From NCBI RefSeq assembly GCF_002968295.1, contig NZ_CP134399.1:1116001-1180000 (forward strand): a DNA stretch of 64,000 bases, in the 5' to 3' direction. This stretch comes from Mycobacterium sp. ITM-2016-00317. Its GTDB lineage: Bacteria; Actinomycetota; Actinomycetes; Mycobacteriales; Mycobacteriaceae. A program made the position numbers and the translations under genes. Below, piece by piece: positions 35,898-44,865 of this stretch. Within the stretch, counting starts at the first letter, position 1; the number at the start of each line of letters is the position of its first letter. Under the pieces are notes generated by a model. That model had not been told where the DNA came from and did not search any database. It worked only from the letters and a program-made list of their open reading frames with translations.

Positions 35898-37171
35898 AGC
35901 TCGCCGAGGTAGAAGCGGGTGCCCTGATCGTCGGCGCACAGCGCGGACTTCCCGTAGGACTGCTGCGACGGCTCGTCGATCACGGTGCCGCCCGCCTCGC
36001 GCACCCGGGCCACCGCGGCGTCGATGTCGTCGACCGTCCACATCGGCACGGTGACCGCGCTCGTACTGCCGCCCGCGGCGCCCGACATCGGACGGGTCCC
36101 TTCGATCTCCCAGCCGTCGGCAACCCGACCAGGGGAGAACGTCCAGAACAACACCCTGCTGTAGAAAGCCTTGAACTCTTGCGAATCCGGCACCTGGTAG
36201 GTGAGGTAGGACAGCTCGCCGTGCCCGCCGCCGTTCAGCAGCGGCCTCGGTTCCGCCTGATTGGGCACGTACACGCCGAACTCGGTGCCCTGAGAGTCGG
36301 TGGCGCGCAGCACGTCACCGAAGCCCAGCCGCTCGACCGCGCCGACGGATCCGCCGCCGGACACGATGCTCTCCCGCGCGCCGTCGAGGTCGGTCACCGC
36401 GTAGCAGCAGAACAGCGTCTGTCGGTCTGCCGACGCCAGGCCGATGCGCTGACCGACGTTGGTCACCGTCTGGGTCGCGGCGTCGACCTGCCAGCCGAGC
36501 ACGCGGCCGTAGAACGCCGCCGCGAGCTGCGCGTCCGGCGTCCACACCGAAACGAACCCGACGTCACCGTGCTGGATCGGCACGACGGCGCCGGTCACCG
36601 GGCCGGTGAGCATCCACCGGTGCCCGAACGGGTCGACCAGTGCGGCGTTTCGGGCGCCGTAATTCTCGTACGGCTCGCGCTGGATGTGCGCACCCCCGTC
36701 GCGGGCGCGCTGCAACGCGGCATCGGTGTCTGCCACCGTGACCATCAGGCTCACCGAGACCGCCTGCGGCGCCGGTGCTTTCAGCCCGATTTCGGGATAC
36801 TCGTCGGCCAGGTACAGCACGCCGCCGGCCAGCGTGAGTTCGGCGTGGCCGATCCGGCCGTCGTCCATCTCGATCGGGTCACCGGCCAGCGCGGCGCCGA
36901 ATACGTCGATGTACCAGTCGATGGCGGCGCGGGCGTCGGCGACGGTGAGATAGGGCACGGCCGCGCCGTGCACCACCGGCGCCGGCCGGGCGAGTTCGGC
37001 GATGGCAGTATCGGTTCCGCTCATGGTCACTCCTTGGGTTCGATCAGGTTGCTGTTCGAAGAGGTCGGCCGCCGCCTCGAGGCGGGCCCGCAGGCGCTGC
37101 GCGAACGCGCGGTCCGGTGCGACGGGGAGGTCGCCGCCGCGCAGCACGTCGAGCGGATCGTGTCCGTTCAC
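35894..37171 (-). CDS. multi-domain VOC (glyoxalase-fold) protein, coupled to an ECF sigma factor
   Basis: A 425-residue protein. A short N-terminal helical segment (DPLDVLRGGDLPVAPDRAFA) resembles extensions found on proteins next to ECF sigma genes. It is followed by three VOC-like modules: VPYLTVADARAAIDWYIDVF, then VGFVSVWTPDAQLAAAFYGR, then LSYLTYQVPDSQEFKAFYSR. VOC domains bind metals or small hydrophobic ligands. The GTG at 37171 is preceded by AAGGAGG and overlaps the sigma-factor stop (GTGA). An internal ATG at 37024, also with AAGGAG, could give a shorter form of 376 residues. Coupling suggests that it senses or processes the signal that governs the sigma factor. Confidence 0.8.
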   Translation of the reverse strand: MNGHDPLDVLRGGDLPVAPDRAFAQRLRARLEAAADLFEQQPDRTQGVTMSGTDTAIAELARPAPVVHGAAVPYLTVADARAAIDWYIDVFGAALAGDPIEMDDGRIGHAELTLAGGVLYLADEYPEIGLKAPAPQAVSVSLMVTVADTDAALQRARDGGAHIQREPYENYGARNAALVDPFGHRWMLTGPVTGAVVPIQHGDVGFVSVWTPDAQLAAAFYGRVLGWQVDAATQTVTNVGQRIGLASADRQTLFCCYAVTDLDGARESIVSGGGSVGAVERLGFGDVLRATDSQGTEFGVYVPNQAEPRPLLNGGGHGELSYLTYQVPDSQEFKAFYSRVLFWTFSPGRVADGWEIEGTRPMSGAAGGSTSAVTVPMWTVDDIDAAVARVREAGGTVIDEPSQQSYGKSALCADDQGTRFYLGEL

Positions 37172-37692
37172 AGCAGTCCTCCTTCCGGTTGCGGGTACGC
37201 GGCCCGGAACGCCCGTCGGGCCCGCACCAGAAGCGCCTCCGTCGCGTGGACGGTGCGCCCGATCATCTCCGCGCACTCCGGCACGGAGCAGTCGTCCATG
37301 TAGCGCAACGCCAGCACGCTGCGGTGATGCTCGGGCAACCGGGCCAGCACCTGCTCGGCAACGATGCGGTTCAGATGCGCGTCCCAGGTGTCCTCGGGCT
37401 CGACCGGTTCGGGCGGCTCGGCGACCGGCACCGAGTGCCGGTCGTGCCGTCGCCGGTAGTGGTCGGCGAGCTTGTGCCGGGCCACCCCGATCAGCCACGG
37501 CACGGTCAGCTCCGGCGGTGACGGCTTGCGCGCAGCATCCATCGCCGCCAGAAAGGTCTCCGACGTCAGGTCCTCGGCCGTCCCGCGGTCACCGCAGCGC
37601 CTGACGAAGTAGCCGAAGACCGCCGGCAGAGCCTCGTCGTACAGCGCGAGCAGTGCCCGCGGAGCGTGCTCGCCGTCCGGTTGGGCACTCAC
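37168..37692 (-). CDS. ECF-type RNA polymerase sigma factor
   Basis: A 174-residue sigma-70-family protein. Region 2 is visible as LLALYDEALPAVFGYFVRRC, DLTSETFLAAM and VPWLIGVARHKLADHYRRR. Region 4 shows RLPEHHRSVLALRYMDDCSV, PECAEMIGRTVHATEALLVR and ARRAF. The GTG at 37692 gives VSAQPDGEHAPRAL and removes an Arg-rich upstream stretch that reads antisense to mftR. No classical anti-sigma gene is adjacent; the downstream coupled gene is the VOC protein. The stress it answers to is unknown. Confidence 0.88.
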   Translation of the reverse strand: MSAQPDGEHAPRALLALYDEALPAVFGYFVRRCGDRGTAEDLTSETFLAAMDAARKPSPPELTVPWLIGVARHKLADHYRRRHDRHSVPVAEPPEPVEPEDTWDAHLNRIVAEQVLARLPEHHRSVLALRYMDDCSVPECAEMIGRTVHATEALLVRARRAFRAAYPQPEGGLL

Positions 37693-37708
37693 ATCTCTAT
37701 CGTCGCCC

Positions 37709-38323
37709 TCAGGCGCCGAACTCCGACACCCCAGTTTCCAGACCGGCGAGACCGGACGACAGCATGTCGAACGACTCGCCCAGCGCAACCGGCAGCGCCA
37801 CCGACTCGTCGGCCAGCCAGTGCTCATAAGCCGACAGGGACACCGCGAGCATCGTCCACGCCACCGTCTGCGGCATCAGGTGCGCCGGCTCGACTCCCAG
37901 CCTGCGGGCGACGAAGGCCGCGATCACCGCCCGCCATCCTTCGTACATCGTCATCGAATAGGCTTGCAGTGCCTCGGTTTCCAGGATCAGGCGCATCCGC
38001 TGCCGGTGCCGTTCGGGGTCGTCGAAGTCGTTGAACGCCAGCAGTGCGGTGCGCAGCGCGTCGCGGATCGGTACGCCGGGACCGAACTCGTCGAGCAGTT
38101 CGCGCATGTGCTCGAGGTGGGCGTCGAAGTCGCCCCAGGGCAGCGCACTCTTGGACGGGTAGTAGCGGAACAGGGTCCGGCGAGCGATACCGGCCGCGGC
38201 TGCGACGTCGTCGACGCTGACCTCGTCGAACCCGCGTGCCATGAACAGGTCCAGCGCGACATCGCTGAGGTGCTCGAAGCTCGTCGACCGACGGCGGCCC
38301 ACCCGCGCTTTTGCGGCGCCCAT
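37709..38323 (-). CDS. mftR: mycofactocin regulator MftR (TetR family)
   Basis: A 204-residue TetR repressor: HTH around residues 18-60 ([40 protein letters not shown]) and a C-terminal ligand domain ending [13 protein letters not shown]. It is divergent from mftA across 102 bp, the standard mft arrangement. MftR is known to repress the cluster and to be released by acyl-CoA ligands. The ATG at 38323 is preceded by GAGGGGG. Confidence 0.93.
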   Translation of the reverse strand: MGAAKARVGRRRSTSFEHLSDVALDLFMARGFDEVSVDDVAAAAGIARRTLFRYYPSKSALPWGDFDAHLEHMRELLDEFGPGVPIRDALRTALLAFNDFDDPERHRQRMRLILETEALQAYSMTMYEGWRAVIAAFVARRLGVEPAHLMPQTVAWTMLAVSLSAYEHWLADESVALPVALGESFDMLSSGLAGLETGVSEFGA

Positions 38324-38333
38324 CTGCCCCCTC

Positions 38334-38380
38334 TTCCGTTCCTGCACTCGATGCCATATTGTGAGCGACCTACGTCACAA
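38334..38380 (+). promoter_or_regulatory. mftA promoter with candidate MftR operator
   Basis: TTCCGT (38334-38339) and TATTGT (38357-38362) are 17 bp apart and face mftA. An inverted repeat TTGTGA (38359-38364) and TCACAA (38375-38380) overlaps the -10 and the expected start site, where a repressor should sit. Elements are seen; assignment to MftR rests on position. Confidence 0.5.
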
Positions 38381-38425
38381 GTGTCGAGACCCTACCCGGG
38401 TCCGGTGAGCAGAAAGGTCAGATCC

Positions 38426-38518
38426 ATGGATCAGAATCAGCATGCCCAGACCGAGGAACTGGTAACCGAGAGCCTGGTCGAAGAGGTCTCCATCGACGGG
38501 ATGTGCGGGGTCTACTGA
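38426..38518 (+). CDS. mftA: mycofactocin precursor peptide
   Basis: A 30-residue ribosomal precursor. The C-terminal core IDGMCGVY with terminal Val-Tyr is the conserved substrate: MftC oxidatively decarboxylates and crosslinks the last two residues, MftE releases them and MftD converts them to premycofactocin. The upstream residues (MDQNQHAQTEELVTESLVEE) form the acidic leader bound by MftB. GAAAGG lies before the ATG. It is too short for most gene finders and is easily missed. mftB follows after 2 bp. Confidence 0.97.
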   Translation: MDQNQHAQTEELVTESLVEEVSIDGMCGVY

Positions 38519-38520
38519 GC

Positions 38521-38811
38521 ATGACCGCGCCGAACTTCGATGCCGACCGGCACTGGCGGTTGCACCCGCAGGTGGCGGTGCGGCCCGAACCGTTCGGCGC
38601 CCTGCTCTACCACTTCGGGACTCGCAAGCTGTCATTCCTGAAGAACCGGACGATCGTCGAGGTGATCAACTCGCTTCCTGATCACCCCGACGCTCGTTCC
38701 GCTTGCCGCGCCGCCGGGATCGACGATGCCGCGCAGGCGCCCTACTTCCACGCGCTGGGTGTACTGGTCCAGTCGCAGATGCTCGTCGCCGACTCAGGAG
38801 AGAAGTCATGA
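38521..38811 (+). CDS. mftB: mycofactocin peptide chaperone MftB
   Basis: A 96-residue PqqD-like RiPP recognition element that binds the MftA leader and presents it to MftC. Characteristic sequences are WRLHPQVAVRPEPFGALLYH, FGTRKLSFLKNRTIVEVI and the C-terminal helical part with YFHALGVLVQSQML. It starts 2 bp after mftA and overlaps mftC by 4 bp (ATGA). Confidence 0.96.
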   Translation: MTAPNFDADRHWRLHPQVAVRPEPFGALLYHFGTRKLSFLKNRTIVEVINSLPDHPDARSACRAAGIDDAAQAPYFHALGVLVQSQMLVADSGEKS

Positions 38812-39995
38812 CGCTCGCCGCACCCGTGCCCCGGCTGGTCGACCAGTTCGAGCGCGGCCTGGACGCCCCGATCTGCCTGACGTGGGAGCTCACCTACGCA
38901 TGCAACCTGTCCTGCGTGCACTGCCTGTCCTCGTCGGGCAAGCGCGACCCGCGTGAGCTGTCCACGCAGCAGTGCAAGGACATCATCGACGAGCTCGAAC
39001 GCATGCAGGTGTTCTACGTCAACATCGGTGGCGGCGAACCCACTGTGCGCAGCGACTTCTGGGAGCTCGTCGACTACGCGACCGAGCACCACGTCGGGGT
39101 GAAGTTCTCCACCAACGGCGTACGGATCGACAAGGAGGTGGCCGCGAAGCTGGCCGCCAGCGACTACGTCGACGTGCAGATCTCGCTCGACGGCGCCACC
39201 GCCGAGGTCAACGACGCGGTCCGCGGCCCGGGTTCGTTCGCGATGGCGGTGCGCGCGCTGGAGAACCTCAAAGAGGCCGGCTTCAAGGACGCCAAGATCT
39301 CGGTGGTGGTCACCCGCCACAACATCGACCAGCTCGACGACTTCAAGGCGCTGGCCGACAACTACGGCGCCACGCTGCGCATCACCCGGCTGCGCCCGTC
39401 GGGCCGCGGCGCCGACGTCTGGGACGAACTGCACCCGACGCCGGCCCAGCAGGTTCAGCTCTACGACTGGCTGGTCGCCCGCGGCGAGCGGGTGCTCACC
39501 GGTGACTCGTTCTTCCACCTGTCCGGGCTCGGCGAGCCCGGCGCACTGGCCGGGCTGAACCTGTGCGGTGCGGGGCGCGTGGTCTGCCTGATCGACCCGG
39601 TGGGCGACGTCTACGCCTGCCCGTTCGCCATCCACGACAAGTTCCTGGCCGGGAACATCCTGACCAGCAACGGATTTCAGGACGTTTGGCAGAACTCGGA
39701 GTTGTTCCGGGAGCTGCGCGAGCCGCAGTCGGCCGGCGCCTGCAGCGGTTGCGGACACTACGACGCGTGCCGCGGCGGCTGCATGGCCGCCAAGTTCTTC
39801 ACCGGCCTGCCGATGGACGGTCCCGACCCCGAGTGCGTGCAGGGCTACGGCGAGCCCGCCCTGGCCCTCGAGCGCGACAAGCCCAAGTCCAGCGTGGACC
39901 ACTCCCGCTCCGGCAGCCGTAAGCCGAAGGGCCCCATCCCGCTCACGCTGCTGAGCGCTCCTCCCAAGAAGTTCTGTAACGAAAGTCCGGTGTAG
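38808..39995 (+). CDS. mftC: mycofactocin radical SAM maturase MftC
   Basis: A 395-residue radical SAM/SPASM enzyme that performs the oxidative decarboxylation and carbon-carbon crosslink of the MftA Val-Tyr end. The SAM cluster motif CNLSCVHC has Cys32, Cys36 and Cys39; VNIGGGEPTVR and VQISLDGATAEVND follow. The SPASM cysteines are seen in LCGAGRVVCLIDPVGDVYAC and GACSGCGHYDACRGGCMAAK. The start overlaps mftB. The Lys/Arg-rich tail ends KKFCNESPV. Confidence 0.97.
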   Translation: MTLAAPVPRLVDQFERGLDAPICLTWELTYACNLSCVHCLSSSGKRDPRELSTQQCKDIIDELERMQVFYVNIGGGEPTVRSDFWELVDYATEHHVGVKFSTNGVRIDKEVAAKLAASDYVDVQISLDGATAEVNDAVRGPGSFAMAVRALENLKEAGFKDAKISVVVTRHNIDQLDDFKALADNYGATLRITRLRPSGRGADVWDELHPTPAQQVQLYDWLVARGERVLTGDSFFHLSGLGEPGALAGLNLCGAGRVVCLIDPVGDVYACPFAIHDKFLAGNILTSNGFQDVWQNSELFRELREPQSAGACSGCGHYDACRGGCMAAKFFTGLPMDGPDPECVQGYGEPALALERDKPKSSVDHSRSGSRKPKGPIPLTLLSAPPKKFCNESPV

Positions 39996-40001
39996 ACCCC
40001 C

Positions 40002-41177
40002 ATGGCACGTGATACCTGGTTCGAAACCGTCGCGATCGCCCAGCAGCGGGCGAAGAAGCGGCTGCCGAAATCGGCCTACTCCTCGCTGATCTCGGCCAGC
40101 GAGAAGGGCGTGACGGTCTCCGACAACGTCGAGTCTTTCTCTCAGCTCGGCTTCGCGCCCCACGTGATCGGCGCGACTGAGAAGCGTGAGATGTCGACAA
40201 CGGTGATGGGGCAAGACATTTCGTTGCCGGTCATCATCTCGCCGACCGGTGTGCAGGCGATCGACCCGGACGGCGAAGTGGCGGTGGCGCGGGCGGCCGC
40301 GGCGCGTGGCACCGCGATGGGCCTGTCGTCGTTCGCGAGCAAGCCCATGGAAGAGGTCACCGCGGTCAACGACAAGATCTTCTTCCAGATCTACTGGCTG
40401 GGCAGCCGCGACGAGATCCTCGCGCGCATGGAGCGCGCCAGGGCGGCCGGCGCCAAGGGCCTGATCCTGACCACCGACTGGAGCTTCTCGCACGGCCGGG
40501 ACTGGGGCAGCCCGAAGATCCCGGAGCAGATGGACCTCAAGACCATGCTGCGGATGTCGCCGGAGGTCATCACCAAGCCGCGCTGGTTCTTCAGTTTCGC
40601 CAAGCACCTGCGCCCGCCGGACCTGCGGGTGCCCAACCAGGGCCGCATCGGCGAGGCCGGTCCGCCGTTCTTCGAGGCCTACGGGCAGTGGATGGGAACT
40701 CCGCCTCCGACCTGGGAAGACGTCGCCTGGCTGCGCGAACAGTGGGGCGGCCCGTTCCTGCTCAAGGGCACGGTGCGTGTCGACGACGCCAAACGTGCTG
40801 TGGATGCCGGTGTTTCGGCGATCACGGTGTCCAACCACGGCGGCAACAACCTGGACGGCACGCCGGCCGCGATCCGCTGCCTGCCCGCCATCGCCGATGC
40901 CGTCGGCGACCAGATCGAGGTTTTGCTGGACGGCGGGATCCGGCGGGGCAGCGACGTGGTCAAAGCGGTTGCTCTGGGCGCCAGGGCCGTGATGATCGGC
41001 CGCGCGTATCTGTGGGGTCTGGCCGCCAACGGGCAGGCCGGCGTGGAGAACGTGCTCGACATCCTGCGCGGCGGTATCGACTCCGCGATGATGGGTTTGG
41101 GCAAATCCTCGATCCATGAACTGACCCGGGAGGACATCCTGATTCCGGAAGGATTCACCAGGACTCTCGGGGTCTGA
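40002..41177 (+). CDS. mftD: premycofactocin synthase MftD
   Basis: A 391-residue FMN-dependent alpha-hydroxyacid-oxidase-type enzyme. It oxidatively deaminates the released Val-Tyr-derived lactam to the redox-active premycofactocin. FMN-binding and catalytic segments are visible: ISPTGVQAIDPDGEVAVARA, the catalytic His in TVSNHGGNNLDGTPA, and LLDGGIRRGSDVVKAVALGA with the phosphate-binding RAVMIGRAYLWGLA. It begins 6 bp after mftC. Confidence 0.97.
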   Translation: MARDTWFETVAIAQQRAKKRLPKSAYSSLISASEKGVTVSDNVESFSQLGFAPHVIGATEKREMSTTVMGQDISLPVIISPTGVQAIDPDGEVAVARAAAARGTAMGLSSFASKPMEEVTAVNDKIFFQIYWLGSRDEILARMERARAAGAKGLILTTDWSFSHGRDWGSPKIPEQMDLKTMLRMSPEVITKPRWFFSFAKHLRPPDLRVPNQGRIGEAGPPFFEAYGQWMGTPPPTWEDVAWLREQWGGPFLLKGTVRVDDAKRAVDAGVSAITVSNHGGNNLDGTPAAIRCLPAIADAVGDQIEVLLDGGIRRGSDVVKAVALGARAVMIGRAYLWGLAANGQAGVENVLDILRGGIDSAMMGLGKSSIHELTREDILIPEGFTRTLGV

Positions 41178-41278
41178 TACGGGCGGGGCACAGGGGGCTG
41201 GTGTGTTTGCGCGACCGGCCCCCGGCCCAGTTCGGGAAATCAGTTGCTTCGCATGACCCAACATTCGGCGCACGGCAG

Positions 41279-42034
41279 GTGAATTCGGCCTACCATCGTC
41301 GCGTGGTCTTCCCCCGTGTGCTCGGGAACTCAACGTCGAGGCAGCTGCACGACTCTTTGACCCAGCAGATGCCCGCCTTGGTCGTTCCGGTCGGCTCCCT
41401 CGAGCAACACGGACCCCATCTTCCGTTGGACACCGACACCCGGATCGCGTCCGCCGTCGCGGAGGCGCTCATCACCCGGCTGCGGGCCGGGGACACGCCG
41501 GACTGGGTGATCGCGCCTGCGGTCGGCTACGGCGCCAGCGGGGAGCACGAGGGCTTCGCAGGCACCGTCTCGATCGGCACCATCGCGCTGGCCGAACTGC
41601 TGACCGAATTCGCCCGATCCGCGTGCCGCTGGGCCTCGCGGATCGTCTTCGTCAACGGCCACGGCGGCAATGTCGAGGCACTGCGCCGCGCGGTGGGCCT
41701 ACTGCGCGACGAGGCACGGGATGTGGGATGGTCGTCCTGTATGTCCAGCAATGCCGATGCGCATGCCGGCCATACCGAAACATCCGTATTGCTACATATT
41801 TCGCCGGACGCGGTGAGGCAGGATGAGCTGGTCCCGGGCAACCGGGCACCGCTGTCTGAGCTGATGCCGCAGATGCGGCGAGGGGGAGTGGCGGCGGTGA
41901 GTTCGCTGGGGATTCTGGGGGATCCCACCACGGCGACGGCGGAGGAGGGGGAGAGGATCTTTGCCGAGATGGTGGACGCGTGTGCGGTGCGGGTTCGCCG
42001 CTGGGCACCGGACCGACAGGGGATGCTGACGTGA
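41279..42034 (+). CDS. mftE: mycofactocin creatininase-family peptidase MftE
   Basis: A 251-residue creatininase-fold metallopeptidase that cuts the modified MftA and frees its C-terminal dipeptide product. Metal ligands are seen in [29 protein letters not shown] and [11 protein letters not shown], plus [11 protein letters not shown]. The GTG at 41279 gives VNSAYHRRV, the usual mycobacterial start and length. The preceding 101 bp show no other gene. Confidence 0.95.
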   Translation: MNSAYHRRVVFPRVLGNSTSRQLHDSLTQQMPALVVPVGSLEQHGPHLPLDTDTRIASAVAEALITRLRAGDTPDWVIAPAVGYGASGEHEGFAGTVSIGTIALAELLTEFARSACRWASRIVFVNGHGGNVEALRRAVGLLRDEARDVGWSSCMSSNADAHAGHTETSVLLHISPDAVRQDELVPGNRAPLSELMPQMRRGGVAAVSSLGILGDPTTATAEEGERIFAEMVDACAVRVRRWAPDRQGMLT

Positions 42035-43443
42035 CCGGCCCACGGCTCCCGGATGGGTTTGCCATCCAGGTGGACCGAAGGGTGCGGGTGCTCGGGGAAG
42101 GCGCCGCCCTGCTCGGTGGCTCGCCGACGCGTCTGCTCCGGCTCGCGCCCGCTGCGCAGACCATGCTTAACGGCGGCAGGCTCGAAGTGCACGACGCGGT
42201 CAGCGCGCAACTGGCGCGCACCCTGCTCGACGCCACCGTCGCCCATCCGCGGCCGCTCAGCGGGCCGTCGCACCGTGACGTCACCGTAGTGATCCCGGTG
42301 CGCGACAACGCTTCCGGGCTGGGTCGGCTGGTCGCCGCGCTGCGCGGGCTGAGGGTCGTGATCGTCGACGACGGTTCGACCGTGCCGGTATCCGAATCGG
42401 ACTTCGCGTCGACGCGCTGCGACGTCTGCGTGCTGCGCCACGACACGAGCAGGGGCCCCGCGGCGGCCCGCAACACCGGGCTGGCGGCCTGCACCACCGA
42501 CCTCGTCGCGTTCCTGGACTCCGACGTCGTCCCCCGCAAGGGCTGGCTCGAAGCATTGCTGGGTCACTTCTGCGACCCGGCGGTGGCCCTGGTGGCGCCG
42601 CGGATCGTCGCGCTGAATCCGTCCGACAGCGTGGTGGCCCGCTACGAGGCGGTGCGCTCGTCGCTGGACCTCGGCATCCGGGAGGCGCCGGTGATCCCAT
42701 ACGGGACCGTGGCCTACGTGCCCAGTGCCGCCATCATCTGCCGGCGTACCGCGCTGCTGGAGATCGGCGGCTTCGACGAGTCGCTGGTGTCCGGCGAGGA
42801 CGTCGACCTGTGTTGGCGGCTCAACGAGGCCGGCGCCCGCCTGCGTTACGAGCCGATCGCCACGGTGGCCCACGACCACCGCACCGAGTTGCGAAAGTGG
42901 TTCACCCGCAAGTCCTTCTACGGGAGTTCGGCGGCCCCGCTGACGATGCGCCACCCGGGAAAGACCGCGCCGCTGGTGATCTCGGGCTGGACGCTGGTGG
43001 TGTGGATGCTGGTCGCGCTGGGCTCCGGGATCGGCTACGCGGCCTCGATTGCGGTCGCGGCGCTGACGGGCCGGCGGATCGCGAAGTCACTGTCGAGTGT
43101 GCAGACCGAGCCCATGGAAGTCGCGGTGGTGGCTGCGCAGGGGCTGGGGTCGGCGGCGCTTCAGCTGGCCTCGGCGATCTGCCGGCATTACTGGCCGGTG
43201 GCGCTGGTCGCCGCGGTGGTGTCGCGCCGCTGCCGCCGGGTGGTGGTGGTGGCCGCGGTGCTCGACGGCGTGTTCGACTGGGTGAGCCGCCACGGCCACG
43301 CCGATGACGACACCAAACGGGTCGGGCTGCTCACCCACCTCGCGCTCAAGCGACTCGACGACATCGCCTACGGGCTCGGTCTGTGGACCGGGGTGATCCG
43401 CGAGCGCAACGCCGGCGCCCTCAAGCCGCAGATCCGAGCCTAG
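42031..43443 (+). CDS. mftF: mycofactocin glycosyltransferase MftF
   Basis: A 470-residue family 2 glycosyltransferase that adds the oligo-glucose chain to mycofactocin. The GT-A core shows [51 protein letters not shown] and [20 protein letters not shown]. The C-terminal half has several hydrophobic helices (for example [20 protein letters not shown]), so it is membrane-associated. The GTG overlaps the mftE stop by 4 bp, and mftG follows with no gap. Confidence 0.96.
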   Translation: MTGPRLPDGFAIQVDRRVRVLGEGAALLGGSPTRLLRLAPAAQTMLNGGRLEVHDAVSAQLARTLLDATVAHPRPLSGPSHRDVTVVIPVRDNASGLGRLVAALRGLRVVIVDDGSTVPVSESDFASTRCDVCVLRHDTSRGPAAARNTGLAACTTDLVAFLDSDVVPRKGWLEALLGHFCDPAVALVAPRIVALNPSDSVVARYEAVRSSLDLGIREAPVIPYGTVAYVPSAAIICRRTALLEIGGFDESLVSGEDVDLCWRLNEAGARLRYEPIATVAHDHRTELRKWFTRKSFYGSSAAPLTMRHPGKTAPLVISGWTLVVWMLVALGSGIGYAASIAVAALTGRRIAKSLSSVQTEPMEVAVVAAQGLGSAALQLASAICRHYWPVALVAAVVSRRCRRVVVVAAVLDGVFDWVSRHGHADDDTKRVGLLTHLALKRLDDIAYGLGLWTGVIRERNAGALKPQIRA

Positions 43444-44865
43444 GTGCGCGTTCTCGTCGTCGGCGCCGGTAGTGCGGGATCGGTTCTGGCGGAACGGCTT
43501 TCCGCTGAAACAGGCTTCCAGGTCACGGTCGTCGAGGCGGGACCGGGGCCGTTCGATCCCCGGGTGGGCAGCCAGATCACCGATGGATTGCGGCTACCGA
43601 TCGGGGTGGCCAGCTCGGTGGTGCGCCGCTACCGGACCACGCTGACCGAGGCCCCAGAGCGGCACGCCGAGATCATGCGCGGGGCCGTGGTCGGCGGGTC
43701 GGGAGCTGTCAACGGCGGGTACTTCTGCCGTGCGCTGCCGTCGGACGTGGACGGCTGGGGGTTGCCGGGGTGGAGCTGGACCGACGTACTCCCGCATTTC
43801 GTCGCGATCGAGAACGACCTGGACTTCCCGGGCCTGCCGCACGGCACGGCGGGGCCGATCACCGTGCGCCGCGTCGCTGAATTCGACGGGTGCACAGCAT
43901 CTTTCGTGCAGGCATGCCGCGCGGCCGGGTTCGACTGGATCGCGGACCTGAACGGATCGACCCCCGAGCACCCGCTGCCGGCTGGGGTCGGCGCCGTGCC
44001 GCTGAACATCTACGGCGGCACCCGGGTCGGCCCTGGCGGTGCGTTCCTGCAGCCGGCGCTGCAGCGGTCCAACCTCACGCTGCTGACCGACACCAGGGTG
44101 CACCGACTGCGGTTCTCGGCCGGACGGGTGGTGGGTGTGGACTGCGTCGGCCCGGACGGGCCGGCGACGCTGACCGCGGACCGAGTGGTGCTCTGTGCGG
44201 GCGCCATCGCATCGGCTCACCTACTGATGGTGTCCGGGGTCGGACCGCAGCGGATGCTCGCGGCGGCCGGGGTCGACGTCGAGATCGACCTACCGGTCGG
44301 TGTCGACACCGTCGACCATCCGGAGTGGGTGCTGCCGGTGAGTTGGTCTCCCACCCACGGGGTCCCGCCGCTGGAGGCGGTGCTGACCACCGGCGACGGG
44401 CTGGAGATCCGGCCCTACACCGCGGGATTCGGCGCGATGACGACCGGCGGGCGCCCGGACCCGGCCGACCAGCCGCATCTCGGGGTGACCCTGATGCGCC
44501 CGCGCTCGCGCGGCCGGGTCACGATCGTCTCCGCCGATCCGGACGTCGCCCCGGTGATCGAGCACCGCTACGACAGCGCGCCGGCCGACGTGGAACTGCT
44601 CCGGTCGGGAAGTCGACTGGCCGCCGAACTATCCTGTGCCACTGTGCAATCCGAGCCGTCGTGGGCGACATCGCAACACCTGTGCGGCACCGCGAGGATG
44701 GGCACCGTGGTGGACGAACGGTGCCGCGTGTACGGGGTGGACAACCTGTGGGTGGTGGACGGGTCGGTGCTGCCCGACATCCCCAGCCGCGGCCCGCACG
44801 CGACGATCGTGATGGCCGGCCATCGCGCGGCCGAGTTTGTCAGCGCGGCTCACGTATCCGCCTGA
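43444..44865 (+). CDS. mftG: mycofactocin GMC-family dehydrogenase MftG
   Basis: A 473-residue FAD-dependent GMC oxidoreductase. The dinucleotide motif VLVVGAGSAGSVLAERL is followed by MRGAVVGGSGAVNGGYFCRA and LCAGAIASAHLLMVSGVG; the C-terminal part has the active-site region TSQHLCGTARMGTVVDERCR and LWVVDGSVLPDIPSRGPHAT. MftG links reduced mycofactocin to the respiratory chain, and was shown to be needed for growth of mycobacteria on ethanol. The GTG directly abuts the mftF stop. It overlaps the convergent MFS gene by 26 bp. Confidence 0.95.
   Translation: MRVLVVGAGSAGSVLAERLSAETGFQVTVVEAGPGPFDPRVGSQITDGLRLPIGVASSVVRRYRTTLTEAPERHAEIMRGAVVGGSGAVNGGYFCRALPSDVDGWGLPGWSWTDVLPHFVAIENDLDFPGLPHGTAGPITVRRVAEFDGCTASFVQACRAAGFDWIADLNGSTPEHPLPAGVGAVPLNIYGGTRVGPGGAFLQPALQRSNLTLLTDTRVHRLRFSAGRVVGVDCVGPDGPATLTADRVVLCAGAIASAHLLMVSGVGPQRMLAAAGVDVEIDLPVGVDTVDHPEWVLPVSWSPTHGVPPLEAVLTTGDGLEIRPYTAGFGAMTTGGRPDPADQPHLGVTLMRPRSRGRVTIVSADPDVAPVIEHRYDSAPADVELLRSGSRLAAELSCATVQSEPSWATSQHLCGTARMGTVVDERCRVYGVDNLWVVDGSVLPDIPSRGPHATIVMAGHRAAEFVSAAHVSA

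Noticed and set aside
38742-41333. 863-codon frame antisense to mftC-mftD
   Set aside because: Antisense of two well-defined enzymes; no independent promoter or motif.
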